A stretch of DNA of 64,000 nt from Rhizobium sp. SL42. GTDB lineage: Bacteria; Pseudomonadota; Alphaproteobacteria; Rhizobiales; Rhizobiaceae. This document shows, one piece after another, positions 1 through 8,136 of this stretch. The position numbers and the translations under genes were made by a program. The notes below the pieces were generated by a model, which was not told the DNA's origin, ran no database searches, and worked only from the letters and a program-made list of their open reading frames with translations. The stretch spans positions 3,424,001 to 3,488,000 of the forward strand of contig NZ_CP063397.1 of assembly GCF_021729845.1 (NCBI RefSeq). The letters run 5' to 3'. Numbering within the stretch: position 1 is the stretch's first letter; every line of letters begins with the position of its first letter.

Positions 1-336
1 GAAGGTCCCCGGCAGCGCCGCATCGTAGCCATGGACTACAATCTCTTCATCCGCCATTCCGCTGGCATCGATCATCCGAGCAAGGCAGCCGAATTTGAGG
101 CGCGCAGCTATGACGCCTTCCGCGCCGCTTTCGACCGACAGTATAATGGCGACCGTATCCCCTTGCAGATCGGCCTGCATTTCGTCGAGATGAACGGCGG
201 CGCCTACTGGGCCGCCATGGAGCGCCTTGTCGGCGAGGTCTGCAACAAGCCGGACGTTGCCTGCGTCACCTATTCCGAAGCCATCGACATGCTGCAAAAG
301 CAAAGTGGCCGGGAACCGGCCACTTCGTCATTCTGA
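1..336 (+). CDS. Polysaccharide-deacetylase-like protein, C-terminal part
   Basis: The frame is open from the first base of the window, so the gene starts upstream and only the last 111 codons are present. The visible part (AMDYNLFIRHS near the edge, then IPLQIGLHFVEMNGGAYW) resembles the C-terminal region of rhizobial proteins annotated as polysaccharide/chitin deacetylases. The catalytic NodB motifs would lie outside the window, so the activity cannot be judged. The ATG at 31 is internal, because in-frame sequence continues upstream of it. The gene converges on bacA, and its last codons overlap a hairpin that probably ends bacA transcription. Confidence 0.55.
   Translation, partial: EGPRQRRIVAMDYNLFIRHSAGIDHPSKAAEFEARSYDAFRAAFDRQYNGDRIPLQIGLHFVEMNGGAYWAAMERLVGEVCNKPDVACVTYSEAIDMLQKQSGREPATSSF
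304..324 (-). terminator. Probable intrinsic terminator of bacA inside the convergent gene
   Basis: A perfect 9-bp stem (AGTGGCCGG/CCGGCCACT) has a 3-nt loop. Read on the minus strand it is followed by the T-rich stretch TTTGCTTTTGC, 46 nt beyond the bacA stop. It lies inside the last codons of the plus-strand gene. A second hairpin (359-380) overlaps the bacA stop but has no T-run. Confidence 0.5.
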
Positions 337-369
337 AACGCAGATTGCGTGTCTGGCGACCGTCCCCGA

Positions 370-1647
370 TCAGGGACGGTTCGCACCCATCTCGCCCTCG
401 TCGGCTTCCCGCTCCAGATACCGTTGGTCGATTTCCGGCAACGGCTCGTTGTCGATCGCCGCTTCGAAGGCACGCAGACGCTTGTGGATCGAAAGCAACT
501 CGACGATCGTCGGCCAGACATTGACCAGATACTGGAACGAGTTCGACACCTGTCCGAAGGCCGTGGCGATCTGCTGATAGATACCATAGGTGATCTTCAC
601 CGCCACGATGGTCGGAACCAGCATGAAGATCAGGAACAGCGCGTCGGCCTGACCGTAGAAGGAACGCGCCAGGTTGAAGTAGGTGTAGTGGAAATAGAGC
701 CGGAAATAGTTTTTCCGGACATTCGAGAACAACTCCGCGATGGTCAGCGGCTGGGCCCGATTTGCGTTGTCCTCGCCGTAGACGAGTTCCTTGCGGTACG
801 CCGCCTCGACCCGCTGGTTGCGGAATTCAAGGCCCGGAAGCTTGATACCGACGAGCGCCAGAAGCGCCGTGCCGAACACCGACCAGATCAAGGCGAGCCA
901 GAACAGGCTGTGCGGAACCGCGCCGATGATCGGCAACTCGGTGACGTAGCTGGACAGCACGAAGAGGATCGGCAGGAAGGCGATGAGGTTCATCACCGCA
1001 TCGATCAGGCTGACGCCGAGGCCCTCGAAGGTCGAGGCAAAACGCATCGTATCCTCCTGGACACGCTGCGAGGCACCTTCGATGTGACGCAACTTCTGCC
1101 ATTTCGACATGTAGTATTCGTTCATCGCCGTGCGCCAGCGGAAGATGTAGTGGCTGACAAAGAAGCGGACGATGACGAAAACGAAGACGTTCAGGAAGGC
1201 GATGCTCCAGAACGTGATCATCAGGCTGTAGAAGTCCCCGGTCGTGATACCCGGCTTACCCTGCAGCGCATTCTGCAGAAGGTCGCCGAAGGGCCGCCGC
1301 CAGTTGTTCAGCAGAACCGAGACCTGCACGTCGAAATAGGTGGCGAAGATGATGAACATCGTGCCCCAGATCGACCAGAACCGCCATGGATGGTCCTTGG
1401 CATAGAACTGCCAGAACAGGCCGAAGGCAACCGACCAGACCGCAGCATAGATGTAGAACCACAAATAGGAGTTCGTCAGGAAGAAGCTGAGGTTGATGAT
1501 CGGCTCGGCATCGGCCGGCGGAGGCGGAAGGCCTACGGCTGCGCCCATCTGCTCGCCGAAAAAATACCAGACGAGAACAGAAAGAAGGGTCCAGACAACG
1601 AAGGAGGAGAAGAATAGCTTGGGCTTCGGGAAGAAGGATTGAAACAC
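370..1647 (-). CDS. bacA: SbmA/BacA-family peptide transporter BacA
   Basis: A 425-residue inner-membrane protein with several hydrophobic segments along the whole length and no nucleotide-binding domain, which is the SbmA/BacA architecture (usual length about 400-425). Recognisable family stretches include [42 protein letters not shown] and the C-terminal [10 protein letters not shown]. The family imports proline-rich and, in symbiotic rhizobia, nodule cysteine-rich peptides using the proton gradient. In Sinorhizobium BacA is needed for bacteroid survival and affects very-long-chain lipid A. Presence here does not prove symbiosis, since Brucella and free-living agrobacteria also carry it. 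Transcribed alone, convergent with the preceding gene. Confidence 0.93.
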   Translation of the reverse strand: MFQSFFPKPKLFFSSFVVWTLLSVLVWYFFGEQMGAAVGLPPPPADAEPIINLSFFLTNSYLWFYIYAAVWSVAFGLFWQFYAKDHPWRFWSIWGTMFIIFATYFDVQVSVLLNNWRRPFGDLLQNALQGKPGITTGDFYSLMITFWSIAFLNVFVFVIVRFFVSHYIFRWRTAMNEYYMSKWQKLRHIEGASQRVQEDTMRFASTFEGLGVSLIDAVMNLIAFLPILFVLSSYVTELPIIGAVPHSLFWLALIWSVFGTALLALVGIKLPGLEFRNQRVEAAYRKELVYGEDNANRAQPLTIAELFSNVRKNYFRLYFHYTYFNLARSFYGQADALFLIFMLVPTIVAVKITYGIYQQIATAFGQVSNSFQYLVNVWPTIVELLSIHKRLRAFEAAIDNEPLPEIDQRYLEREADEGEMGANRP

Positions 1648-1778
1648 GGAAGGCTGCTTTCGTGAGGTGTCGGGACAGACTTGGAGGTGCGCCGAACCTA
1701 GGGCAGAACCTCAACACCAGCAATGCCATCGCCTAAATGTGGCGGAATTACCCGCAGCTATTCACAGTTACCAAACCT

Positions 1779-2966
1779 TCATTTTTCAGCGTGGTGACGA
1801 ACCAGCGGCAGGACCAGCAGGAACGACACGGCCAGCACGGCCGCCGCCACCAGCGTCGGCGCGGCAAAGCTGCCGCTGCGTTCGGCCAATGTCCCGGCAA
1901 CCACCGGGCCGATGATCTGGCCGATTCCGAAGGCAGCGGTCATCAGCGCCAGCGCCCGGCGCGGGCTCTCGGGTGCAAGCACCCGGCCGAGCCTCAGGCC
2001 ATAGGCCGTGACGGTCATGAATGTCAGGCCGAGCAGCAACCCGCCGACCAGCGGTGCCGCCGACACAGGCAGGGCGACGGTTGCCGCTACCCCGAACGAC
2101 TGGATCAACAGCGCCGCGCCATAGGCGGCAAACAGGCCGATCCGCACCATCACCGGTCGCCAGAGGAAGAGGGAAGCGGCAGCCGCAATCCCCGTCACGA
2201 ACCAGCTGAGAAACTCGATGAACGGCCCGGCATTCGACATCCGCGCCATGGTGACGATGAAGGTTGCCGTGACCACGTATCCGAAGCCGAACAACCCGTA
2301 GGAGAGGGTCAGCAGAATTAGTGGCCGCCGCCAGACAAGTTTCGGCTCGGCAGCAGGCCCGCCCGCTCGCAACGGAGCCTGCGGAAACAGCCACCAGGCA
2401 ATCGCAAGAAGCACCAGCGTCACGCCGGCGCTGTAAAGCCAGTCGATCCGCCAGGCCGCCGCACCCGGCTGGCTGAGCTTCGAGGCGATAAAGACGACGA
2501 GGGAGGAGAGTGCGATACCGAAGCCCACGCCGCCGAAATGCACCGTCTGTGTTGTTTCACTGCCGCGCGCCGCGGCATGTGCCAGCACGATCGACGAGAT
2601 GAAGATCATCGAAAAGGCGCTGGCGACGCCGGCTGCAAAGCGGATGAGAATGAACACCGCAACATCACTGGCCACGCCCATCGCCACCAGCAGCAACGAG
2701 CTTGCGGCAAGTGCGCCGAGGCCGATTTTCCGCTCACGACCGGTCGCCCAGCCATAGGCAGCAAGCACCGCACCGACGAGATATCCGACAAAATTGCCGG
2801 CGGCGATCAGCCCGGCATCCGAAGAGGAAAGCGGAAGGCCGCTGATCATGCCCGGCAGGATCGGGGTGAAGACGAAACGTCCGAAGCCCATGGCAGCGGC
2901 CATGGCCAGTGCGCCGGCGATCGCTGTCTTGGCGAGATTGACGTCTTTCGGACTTGTATCATGCAT
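1779..2966 (-). CDS. YbfB/YjiJ-family MFS transporter
   Basis: A 395-residue polytopic membrane protein with about 12 hydrophobic segments. The N-terminal pattern AMAAAMGFGRFVFTPILPGM is typical of the YbfB/YjiJ branch of the major facilitator superfamily; the substrate of this branch is poorly known. A GTG at 3029 would add 21 residues (MKDGISNTR...) unlike family N-termini, so I prefer the ATG at 2966, although no good Shine-Dalgarno precedes it. It stands alone between bacA and a divergent small gene. Confidence 0.8.
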   Translation of the reverse strand: MHDTSPKDVNLAKTAIAGALAMAAAMGFGRFVFTPILPGMISGLPLSSSDAGLIAAGNFVGYLVGAVLAAYGWATGRERKIGLGALAASSLLLVAMGVASDVAVFILIRFAAGVASAFSMIFISSIVLAHAAARGSETTQTVHFGGVGFGIALSSLVVFIASKLSQPGAAAWRIDWLYSAGVTLVLLAIAWWLFPQAPLRAGGPAAEPKLVWRRPLILLTLSYGLFGFGYVVTATFIVTMARMSNAGPFIEFLSWFVTGIAAAASLFLWRPVMVRIGLFAAYGAALLIQSFGVAATVALPVSAAPLVGGLLLGLTFMTVTAYGLRLGRVLAPESPRRALALMTAAFGIGQIIGPVVAGTLAERSGSFAAPTLVAAAVLAVSFLLVLPLVRHHAEK

Positions 2967-3147
2967 GGCGCCGCTTATCGCATCGCAACAAGCAAGCGAC
3001 AAACGAGTATTGCTGATGCCATCCTTCACAGACTTGAATGCGGGAACCGAATGGCAGACGGTTCCGCAAACGGCAGTTTCGCAAACACCGGCTTGCTCTT
3101 GCGACAGAATTCGCTAGTGGAGAGGCAAATATCCAAGGAGCACCACC

Positions 3148-3378
3148 ATGAGCGACCTGACCCTGCAACAGGCGATCGACAACATCTACGTGTCGATCAA
3201 CAACGATAACGAAGATCTGGACCTCCACGTCACCGCCCTCAAGGCCGCCATGGCAAAGGAAGGTGTGAAGGAAGCCGTATTCGAACCCGCAAAGCTCGCC
3301 CAGTCCAATCGCCAGGGCCGCAAGATCATGCAATCCTTCTTCCGCAAGAAGGGGATAACGATCGGCTTCTCGGCGTAA
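3148..3378 (+). CDS. Small conserved-type hypothetical protein (76 aa)
   Basis: A well-placed Shine-Dalgarno (AAGGAGC, ending about 7 nt before the ATG) supports this 76-codon gene. The product is soluble, with an acidic N-terminal half (AIDNIYVSINNDNEDLDLHV) and a basic C-terminal half (NRQGRKIMQSFFRKKGITIGF). It has no signal peptide, membrane segment or cysteine. I recognise no named domain. The regular charge pattern suggests a small helical, possibly nucleic-acid- or protein-binding product; that is inference only. Confidence 0.75.
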   Translation: MSDLTLQQAIDNIYVSINNDNEDLDLHVTALKAAMAKEGVKEAVFEPAKLAQSNRQGRKIMQSFFRKKGITIGFSA

Positions 3379-3481
3379 CGCATCCTCTGCGCGATCTGCA
3401 CATCGAAGCCGACGGCCGGCAACCGATACTGCACCCTCTCCCAGCAATCAGGCAAAGGGAAAGGGCGCGATAGAAAATGAT

Positions 3482-3507
3482 CCTTCTTCCCCTCGATGGG
3501 AAGAAGG
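3482..3507. terminator. Terminator-like hairpin between the small gene and map
   Basis: A perfect 10-bp inverted repeat (CCTTCTTCCC, 6-nt loop, GGGAAGAAGG) lies in the gap between two convergent genes. On the minus strand it is followed by ATCATTTTC, so it could end map transcription. No clear T-run follows on the plus strand. Confidence 0.4.
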
Positions 3508-3545
3508 GGCCGGCATGCCGATCAAGGCAGCGCTATGCCCGCAAC

Positions 3546-4298
3546 TCAGTCCGCCAGCGTCAGCACCAGTGGCCCGTTGCGGGTCACCACGATCGTGTGC
3601 TCGAACTGAACCGTCGGCGCACTCGGCTCGCTGAACAGCGTCCAGTTATCCTTTTCGCCGTCCTCGGCCCAGATGCCGCCGAGCGACAGGAAAGGCTCGA
3701 TGGTAAAGACCAGACCATCCTCCATGATCCGCGTCTCGTCCGGATCAGGCCAGGTCGATAGCTCCTTCGGCTCCTCGTGCAGCGAATGACCGACGCCGTG
3801 GCTGGCCAGATTCTGGATCAGCGTATAGCGGTTCTTCTTGGCGAACGTCCCGATCGCATTGCCGATATTGGCCATCGGCTGGCCGGTCTTGACCTGATTG
3901 AGCCCGACCCACAGTGCCCGCTTGCCATCGCGCAACAGCCGTTCGATCTTCGCCGTGCCCGGAGGCACGATGAAGGACGAGCCGGTATCGCCGAAGAAGC
4001 CGTTTTTTTCCGCCGAGACGTCGATGTTGACGAGATCCCCAGCCTTGATGATCCTGTCACCGGGAATGCCGTGCGCCACTTCCTCGTTGACGCTGATGCA
4101 GGTCGCCCCCGGAAACTCATAGCAGAGTTCCGGCGCAGAACGTGCGCCGTTGTCTTCCAGCACCTTGCGTCCGATCAGGTCGAGTTCGCGCGTGGTGATC
4201 CCCGGCTCAAGCGCTGCCGCCATCGTCTTGACGGCCACCGCACACAGACGGCCGATGTCTTTCAGATGCGTCAGGTCTTCATCGCTTTGAACGATCAT
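3546..4298 (-). CDS. map: Methionine aminopeptidase, type I
   Basis: A 250-residue cytosolic metalloprotease that removes the initiator methionine. By comparison with the E. coli enzyme all five metal ligands are present: D93, D104, H167, E201 and E233. The substrate-contact histidines are H76 (in VAHGIPG) and H174 (in LHEEP). The length matches the type Ia family, without an N-terminal zinc-finger extension. I cannot tell from this window whether it is the essential housekeeping copy or one of the paralogs common in rhizobia. Probably monocistronic. Confidence 0.92.
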   Translation of the reverse strand: MIVQSDEDLTHLKDIGRLCAVAVKTMAAALEPGITTRELDLIGRKVLEDNGARSAPELCYEFPGATCISVNEEVAHGIPGDRIIKAGDLVNIDVSAEKNGFFGDTGSSFIVPPGTAKIERLLRDGKRALWVGLNQVKTGQPMANIGNAIGTFAKKNRYTLIQNLASHGVGHSLHEEPKELSTWPDPDETRIMEDGLVFTIEPFLSLGGIWAEDGEKDNWTLFSEPSAPTVQFEHTIVVTRNGPLVLTLAD

Positions 4299-4346
4299 CT
4301 TGGTCTTTCAGCCGCAAGCGGCACACTATTTTCGAAGTCCGGCTGA

Positions 4347-5393
4347 TTACGCAGCCGAAGCCTTCGACGTCAACGCCTGACGCACCAGCGGCGCGACTTT
4401 TGTGCCGTAAAGCTCGATGCCACGCATGATTTCCTTGTGCGGCATCGGCCCGATCGCCATCTGCAACAGGAAGCGGTCGTTCTTGAAGATTTCGTGCTGG
4501 GCGACGATCTTTTCGGCGACACTCTCCGGATCGCCGACGAACAGCGCACCACGCGGACCGCGCGACGCATCGAAATGCGCCCGGTTCGTCGGCCCCCAGC
4601 CGCGCTCACGACCGATGCGGTTCATCACCTCGGCCTGCGGTGCGTAGAAGATATCGGCCGCCGTTTCGGTCGTGTCGTGAATGAAGCCATGCACGTTGAT
4701 GCTGGTTTTCAGCGTTGCTGGATCGACGCCGGCCTTGGACGCACTCTGGCGATAGAGATCGAAAAGCGGGGCAAAACGATGCGGCTCGCCGCCGATGATG
4801 GCGAGTGCAAGCGGCAGACCGAGGTAACCGGCGCGCGCTGCCGATTGCGGCGTGCCGCCGATGGCGATCCACAGCGGCAATGGGTCCTGCAAAGGACGAG
4901 GATAGACGCCACGCCCCTTGATCGGTTTGCGGGTCTCGCCTTCCCAGGTCACCACTTCGTTCTCGCGGATTTCCATCAGCAACTGCAGCTTTTCGGCAAA
5001 CAGCAGGTCGTAGTCCTCAAGTTCATAGCCGAACAGCGGGAAGCTTTCGATGAACGACCCGCGGCCCGCCATCATCTCGACACGGCCATTCGACAGCAGA
5101 TCGACCGTGGCAAACTGCTGGAAGACCCGTACCGGATCATCCGAGCTCAGCACCGTCACGGCGCTTGAAAGCCGAATGTTCTTCGTTTGCACCGCCGCCG
5201 CCGCAAGAATGGTCGCCGGGGACGACGCCATGTAGTCAGGGCGGTGATGTTCGCCAAGACCGAAGACATCAAGTCCAACCTCATCGGCAAGCTTGATCTC
5301 TTCAAGCAATTCGTCAACCCGACGCTTGGCCTCCACCCCCTTGCTGGCCGCATTCGGATCGACGTCTGCAAATGTATAAAGACCAAGTTCCAC
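4347..5393 (-). CDS. LLM-class flavin-dependent oxidoreductase
   Basis: A 348-residue luciferase-like monooxygenase-fold protein. Recognisable parts are the N-terminal [12 protein letters not shown] strand, [39 protein letters not shown] and the C-terminal APLVRQAL. Such enzymes use FMNH2 or F420 on varied substrates; the substrate here is unknown. I chose the GTG at 5393, because GGAG lies 7 nt upstream and the product then begins at the family-typical MELGLYTF. An ATG at 5429 lacks a Shine-Dalgarno, and the open frame up to 5591 is probably not coding. Divergent from bdhA. Confidence 0.85.
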   Translation of the reverse strand: MELGLYTFADVDPNAASKGVEAKRRVDELLEEIKLADEVGLDVFGLGEHHRPDYMASSPATILAAAAVQTKNIRLSSAVTVLSSDDPVRVFQQFATVDLLSNGRVEMMAGRGSFIESFPLFGYELEDYDLLFAEKLQLLMEIRENEVVTWEGETRKPIKGRGVYPRPLQDPLPLWIAIGGTPQSAARAGYLGLPLALAIIGGEPHRFAPLFDLYRQSASKAGVDPATLKTSINVHGFIHDTTETAADIFYAPQAEVMNRIGRERGWGPTNRAHFDASRGPRGALFVGDPESVAEKIVAQHEIFKNDRFLLQMAIGPMPHKEIMRGIELYGTKVAPLVRQALTSKASAA

Positions 5394-5623
5394 GATGACA
5401 CTCCGATGACGTTTGTATTTGACTGACATAGAGTTTTTGCCCGCGTCGGCAAAGAGGTGCGCGACGAACACTGTGTCGCATTTCCGGTGCACGACGGCTC
5501 GGCGCTCGCCGGCTGCGGCAAAACGTCGTTGCACGGGAACTTCCTTTGGGACTAACCTTTGTCTTCGCGGGCGCAACAAAACGCCCGTCATCCATCGGCA
5601 TTCGTCGAAAAGGGATCAATCTG

Positions 5624-6397
5624 ATGAAAAGAACTGTCGTCGTAACCGGCTCCACCAGCGGCATTGGACTGGGCATCGCCCGCGCCTTCGCCGCCGAAGG
5701 TGCCAATGTGGTGATCAATGGCTTCGGTGATGCGGCCGAAATCGAAACGATCCGCCAATCGCTGGAAGAAGCGGGCGGCAGGGCGCTCTATCATGGCGCT
5801 GACATGTCGAAGCCCGCAGAAATTGCCGACCTGATCGCCACCGCAGATCGCGAATTCGGCGGCATCGACGTACTTGTCAACAATGCGGGCATCCAGCATG
5901 TGGCGCCGATCGAAGAGTTCCCGATCGAGAAATGGGACCTGATCATCGCCATCAACATGTCGAGCGCCTTTCACTCGATTCGCGCTGCCATCCCCGGGAT
6001 GAAGGCACGCAAGAAAGGTCGCATCATCAACATAGCTTCCGCCCATGGCCTCGTCGCTTCGCCTTTCAAGTCGGCCTATGTCACCGCCAAGCACGGCATT
6101 CTCGGCCTGACCAAGACTGTTGCGCTCGAAACAGCGCGCGACGGGATTACGGTCAACGCGATCTGCCCCGGCTACGTGCTGACGCCTTTGGTCGAAAAGC
6201 AGATCCCCGACACGGCCAAGGCACGCGGCATCTCGGAGGACCAGGTGAAAAACGATGTCATGCTGCATCTTCAGGCGACCAAGGAATTTGTCGAAGTGGA
6301 TCAGGTGGCAGCGCTCGCGCTTTATCTTGCCAGCGACGCGGCAGCCCAGGTTACCGGCACGTCTATCTCGATAGATGGCGGCTGGACGGCACAATAG
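5624..6397 (+). CDS. bdhA: 3-hydroxybutyrate dehydrogenase
   Basis: A 257-residue classical short-chain dehydrogenase. It has the Rossmann TGSTSGIG motif near residue 8, NNAG, and the active-site Ser...Tyr-x3-Lys (IASAHG... then AYVTAKHG). The C-terminal NAICPGYVLTPLVEKQIPD and the loop KNDVMLHLQATKEFV are characteristic of D-3-hydroxybutyrate dehydrogenases, which link the polyhydroxybutyrate cycle to acetoacetate in rhizobia. The start is the ATG at 5624 after AGGG. The frame extends upstream but that part is probably not coding. It precedes xdhA by 86 bp with a strong hairpin between them, so co-transcription is uncertain. Confidence 0.9.
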   Translation: MKRTVVVTGSTSGIGLGIARAFAAEGANVVINGFGDAAEIETIRQSLEEAGGRALYHGADMSKPAEIADLIATADREFGGIDVLVNNAGIQHVAPIEEFPIEKWDLIIAINMSSAFHSIRAAIPGMKARKKGRIINIASAHGLVASPFKSAYVTAKHGILGLTKTVALETARDGITVNAICPGYVLTPLVEKQIPDTAKARGISEDQVKNDVMLHLQATKEFVEVDQVAALALYLASDAAAQVTGTSISIDGGWTAQ

Positions 6398-6408
6398 ACT
6401 TGAAAGAT

Positions 6409-6447
6409 CGCGCTGCGCCGCCCACCATCCGGCAAGTGCGCAGCGCG
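6409..6447 (+). terminator. Long-loop hairpin between bdhA and xdhA
   Basis: Perfect 10-bp arms (CGCGCTGCGC/GCGCAGCGCG) enclose a 19-nt loop, then TTT. It is probably a terminator or attenuator for bdhA. The short T-run and long loop make this moderate at best. Confidence 0.4.
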
Positions 6448-6483
6448 TTTCGGGCAGATACATCCAGGAGACAGTGATCGTTT

Positions 6484-7953
6484 ATGGCAGATAGCATCCG
6501 CTTCATCCTCAACGGCGAGGACATCGCCCTTTCGACCGTCGACCCGACCGAGACGCTGCTGGACTTCCTGCGCCTGAAGCGCCGGTTGACCGGGTCGAAG
6601 GAAGGCTGCGCCGAAGGCGATTGCGGCGCCTGCACCGTACTGGTCGGGCGGCTGTCCGGCGGCAGGCTGCATTATGAAACGGTCAACGCCTGCATCCGCT
6701 TCGTCGGATCGCTCAACGCCACCCATGTCGTGACCGTCGAGCATCTTGCCACAAGAGACGGCACGCTGCATCCGGTGCAGCAGGCCATGGTCGACTGTCA
6801 TGGTTCGCAATGCGGCTTCTGCACGCCGGGTTTCGTCATGTCGCTTTATGGTCTGTGGTTGGCATCGGAAAACCCGGGCCGGGCCGAGATCGAGCGCGCC
6901 CTGCAAGGCAATCTCTGTCGCTGCACCGGCTACGAACCGATCGTCAAGGCGGCCGAGCTTGTCGCCCGCATGCGCCCGTCCGCCCTCTTCGATCCGCTGG
7001 AACGCGAACGCGCCAACATCGTCGCGCGTCTTGAGGAACTGACGACCCGCGAAACGATCCGGGTTGAAGGCGATGGCCGCCGGCTGGTTGTCCCGGGTTC
7101 GGTCGAAGCGCTGGCCGAGACGCTCGCAGCCCATCCCAAGGCCACCATCGTTGCCGGCGCAACCGACGTCGGGCTCTGGGTCACCAAGCAGATGCGCGTT
7201 CTCGATCCCGTTATCTTCATCAACCATCTCGGCGAATTGCAGGACGTCATCGTCGACGATACCGGCATTACGCTGGGTGCCGGCGTCAGCTATAGCACCG
7301 CCTTCGAGACACTGCGGCGGGAAATCCCGGCCTTTGCCCGGCTGATCGAACGCATCGGCGGCCAGCAGGTGCGCAACATGGGCACGATCGGCGGCAATGT
7401 TGCCAATGGCTCACCGATCGGTGACACGCCACCCGTGCTGATCGCGCTTGGCGCCACGGTCACCCTGCGTTCGGCAACGGGCACGCGCACAATGCCGCTC
7501 GAGGACTTCTTCATCCACTACGGCAAGCAAGATCGCCAGCCCGGCGAATTCGTCGAGCGCCTCTTCGTGCCGCGGCCGAAACCAGAAAGCCATGTCGCGG
7601 TCTACAAGATCTCCAAGCGTCGCGACGAAGATATTTCCGCCCTCTGCGGCGCCTTCCACCTGGAGCGTGACGCAGCCGGCATCGTCACCCATATCCGCAT
7701 AGCCTTCGGCGGCATGGCGGCAACCCCGAAACGGGCACGGTCCGTCGAGGCGGCGCTTTATGGCAAACCGTTCACCCAGGACGCCGTCGACGCGGCAAGG
7801 GCGGCTTTCGACATCGACTATCACCCGCTGACCGACTGGCGCGCCAGCGCGGACTATCGTCAGCTGACCGCGAAAAACCTGCTCACGCGGTTTTTCCTGG
7901 AAAGCGCGGGAACGCCGCAGGAACTGCACCGGTTCGAACCGGAGGAGGCGTGA
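6484..7953 (+). CDS. xdhA: Xanthine dehydrogenase small (FeS/FAD) subunit
   Basis: A 489-residue subunit of the molybdenum xanthine dehydrogenase, which oxidises hypoxanthine and xanthine to urate. The N-terminal plant-ferredoxin [2Fe-2S] domain has C42, C47, C50 and C70. The second [2Fe-2S] domain has C110/C113 and C145/C147 (QCGFC...LCRC). From about residue 190 an FAD domain follows, with IVAGATDVGLW and MGTIGGNVANGSP. This is the bacterial split XdhA/XdhB organisation. AGGAG lies 13 nt before the ATG. First gene of the xdhABC unit. Confidence 0.96.
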   Translation: MADSIRFILNGEDIALSTVDPTETLLDFLRLKRRLTGSKEGCAEGDCGACTVLVGRLSGGRLHYETVNACIRFVGSLNATHVVTVEHLATRDGTLHPVQQAMVDCHGSQCGFCTPGFVMSLYGLWLASENPGRAEIERALQGNLCRCTGYEPIVKAAELVARMRPSALFDPLERERANIVARLEELTTRETIRVEGDGRRLVVPGSVEALAETLAAHPKATIVAGATDVGLWVTKQMRVLDPVIFINHLGELQDVIVDDTGITLGAGVSYSTAFETLRREIPAFARLIERIGGQQVRNMGTIGGNVANGSPIGDTPPVLIALGATVTLRSATGTRTMPLEDFFIHYGKQDRQPGEFVERLFVPRPKPESHVAVYKISKRRDEDISALCGAFHLERDAAGIVTHIRIAFGGMAATPKRARSVEAALYGKPFTQDAVDAARAAFDIDYHPLTDWRASADYRQLTAKNLLTRFFLESAGTPQELHRFEPEEA

Positions 7954-7966
7954 TGCGCAGATCGTT

Positions 7967-8118
7967 CTCCACCTCCCTCTTGAGGGGGGAGGTCGCCGCA
8001 AAGCGGCGGGTGGGGGTGACCGACCCCGCTCGTTCAATCGACAACAACACGTGGAGGATGCCCCAAATCACCCCTCCCCGGAGCTACGCTCCGACACTCC
8101 CCCTCAACGGGAGGGTAG
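7967..8118. repeat. Palindromic intergenic repeat mosaic between xdhA and xdhB
   Basis: About 150 bp made of successive hairpins: CCTCCC/GGGAGG (7972-7992), CGCCGC-aaa-GCGGCG (7994-8008), CGGAGC-tac-GCTCCG (8079-8093), then CTCCCCCTCAACGGGAG. The GGTGGGGGTG and CACCCCTCCCC stretches also look complementary at long range. Its style matches dispersed palindromic elements of rhizobial genomes; copy number cannot be tested here. It ends just before the xdhB ribosome-binding site, so it lies inside the operon and could affect RNA stability. Confidence 0.65.
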
Positions 8119-8136
8119 AAATTGGAGGCCCATCCC

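Noticed and set aside
349..1617. 422-codon plus-strand frame opposite bacA
   Set aside because: Antisense to a clear BacA; composition is an Arg/Asp/His-rich shadow pattern with no domain.
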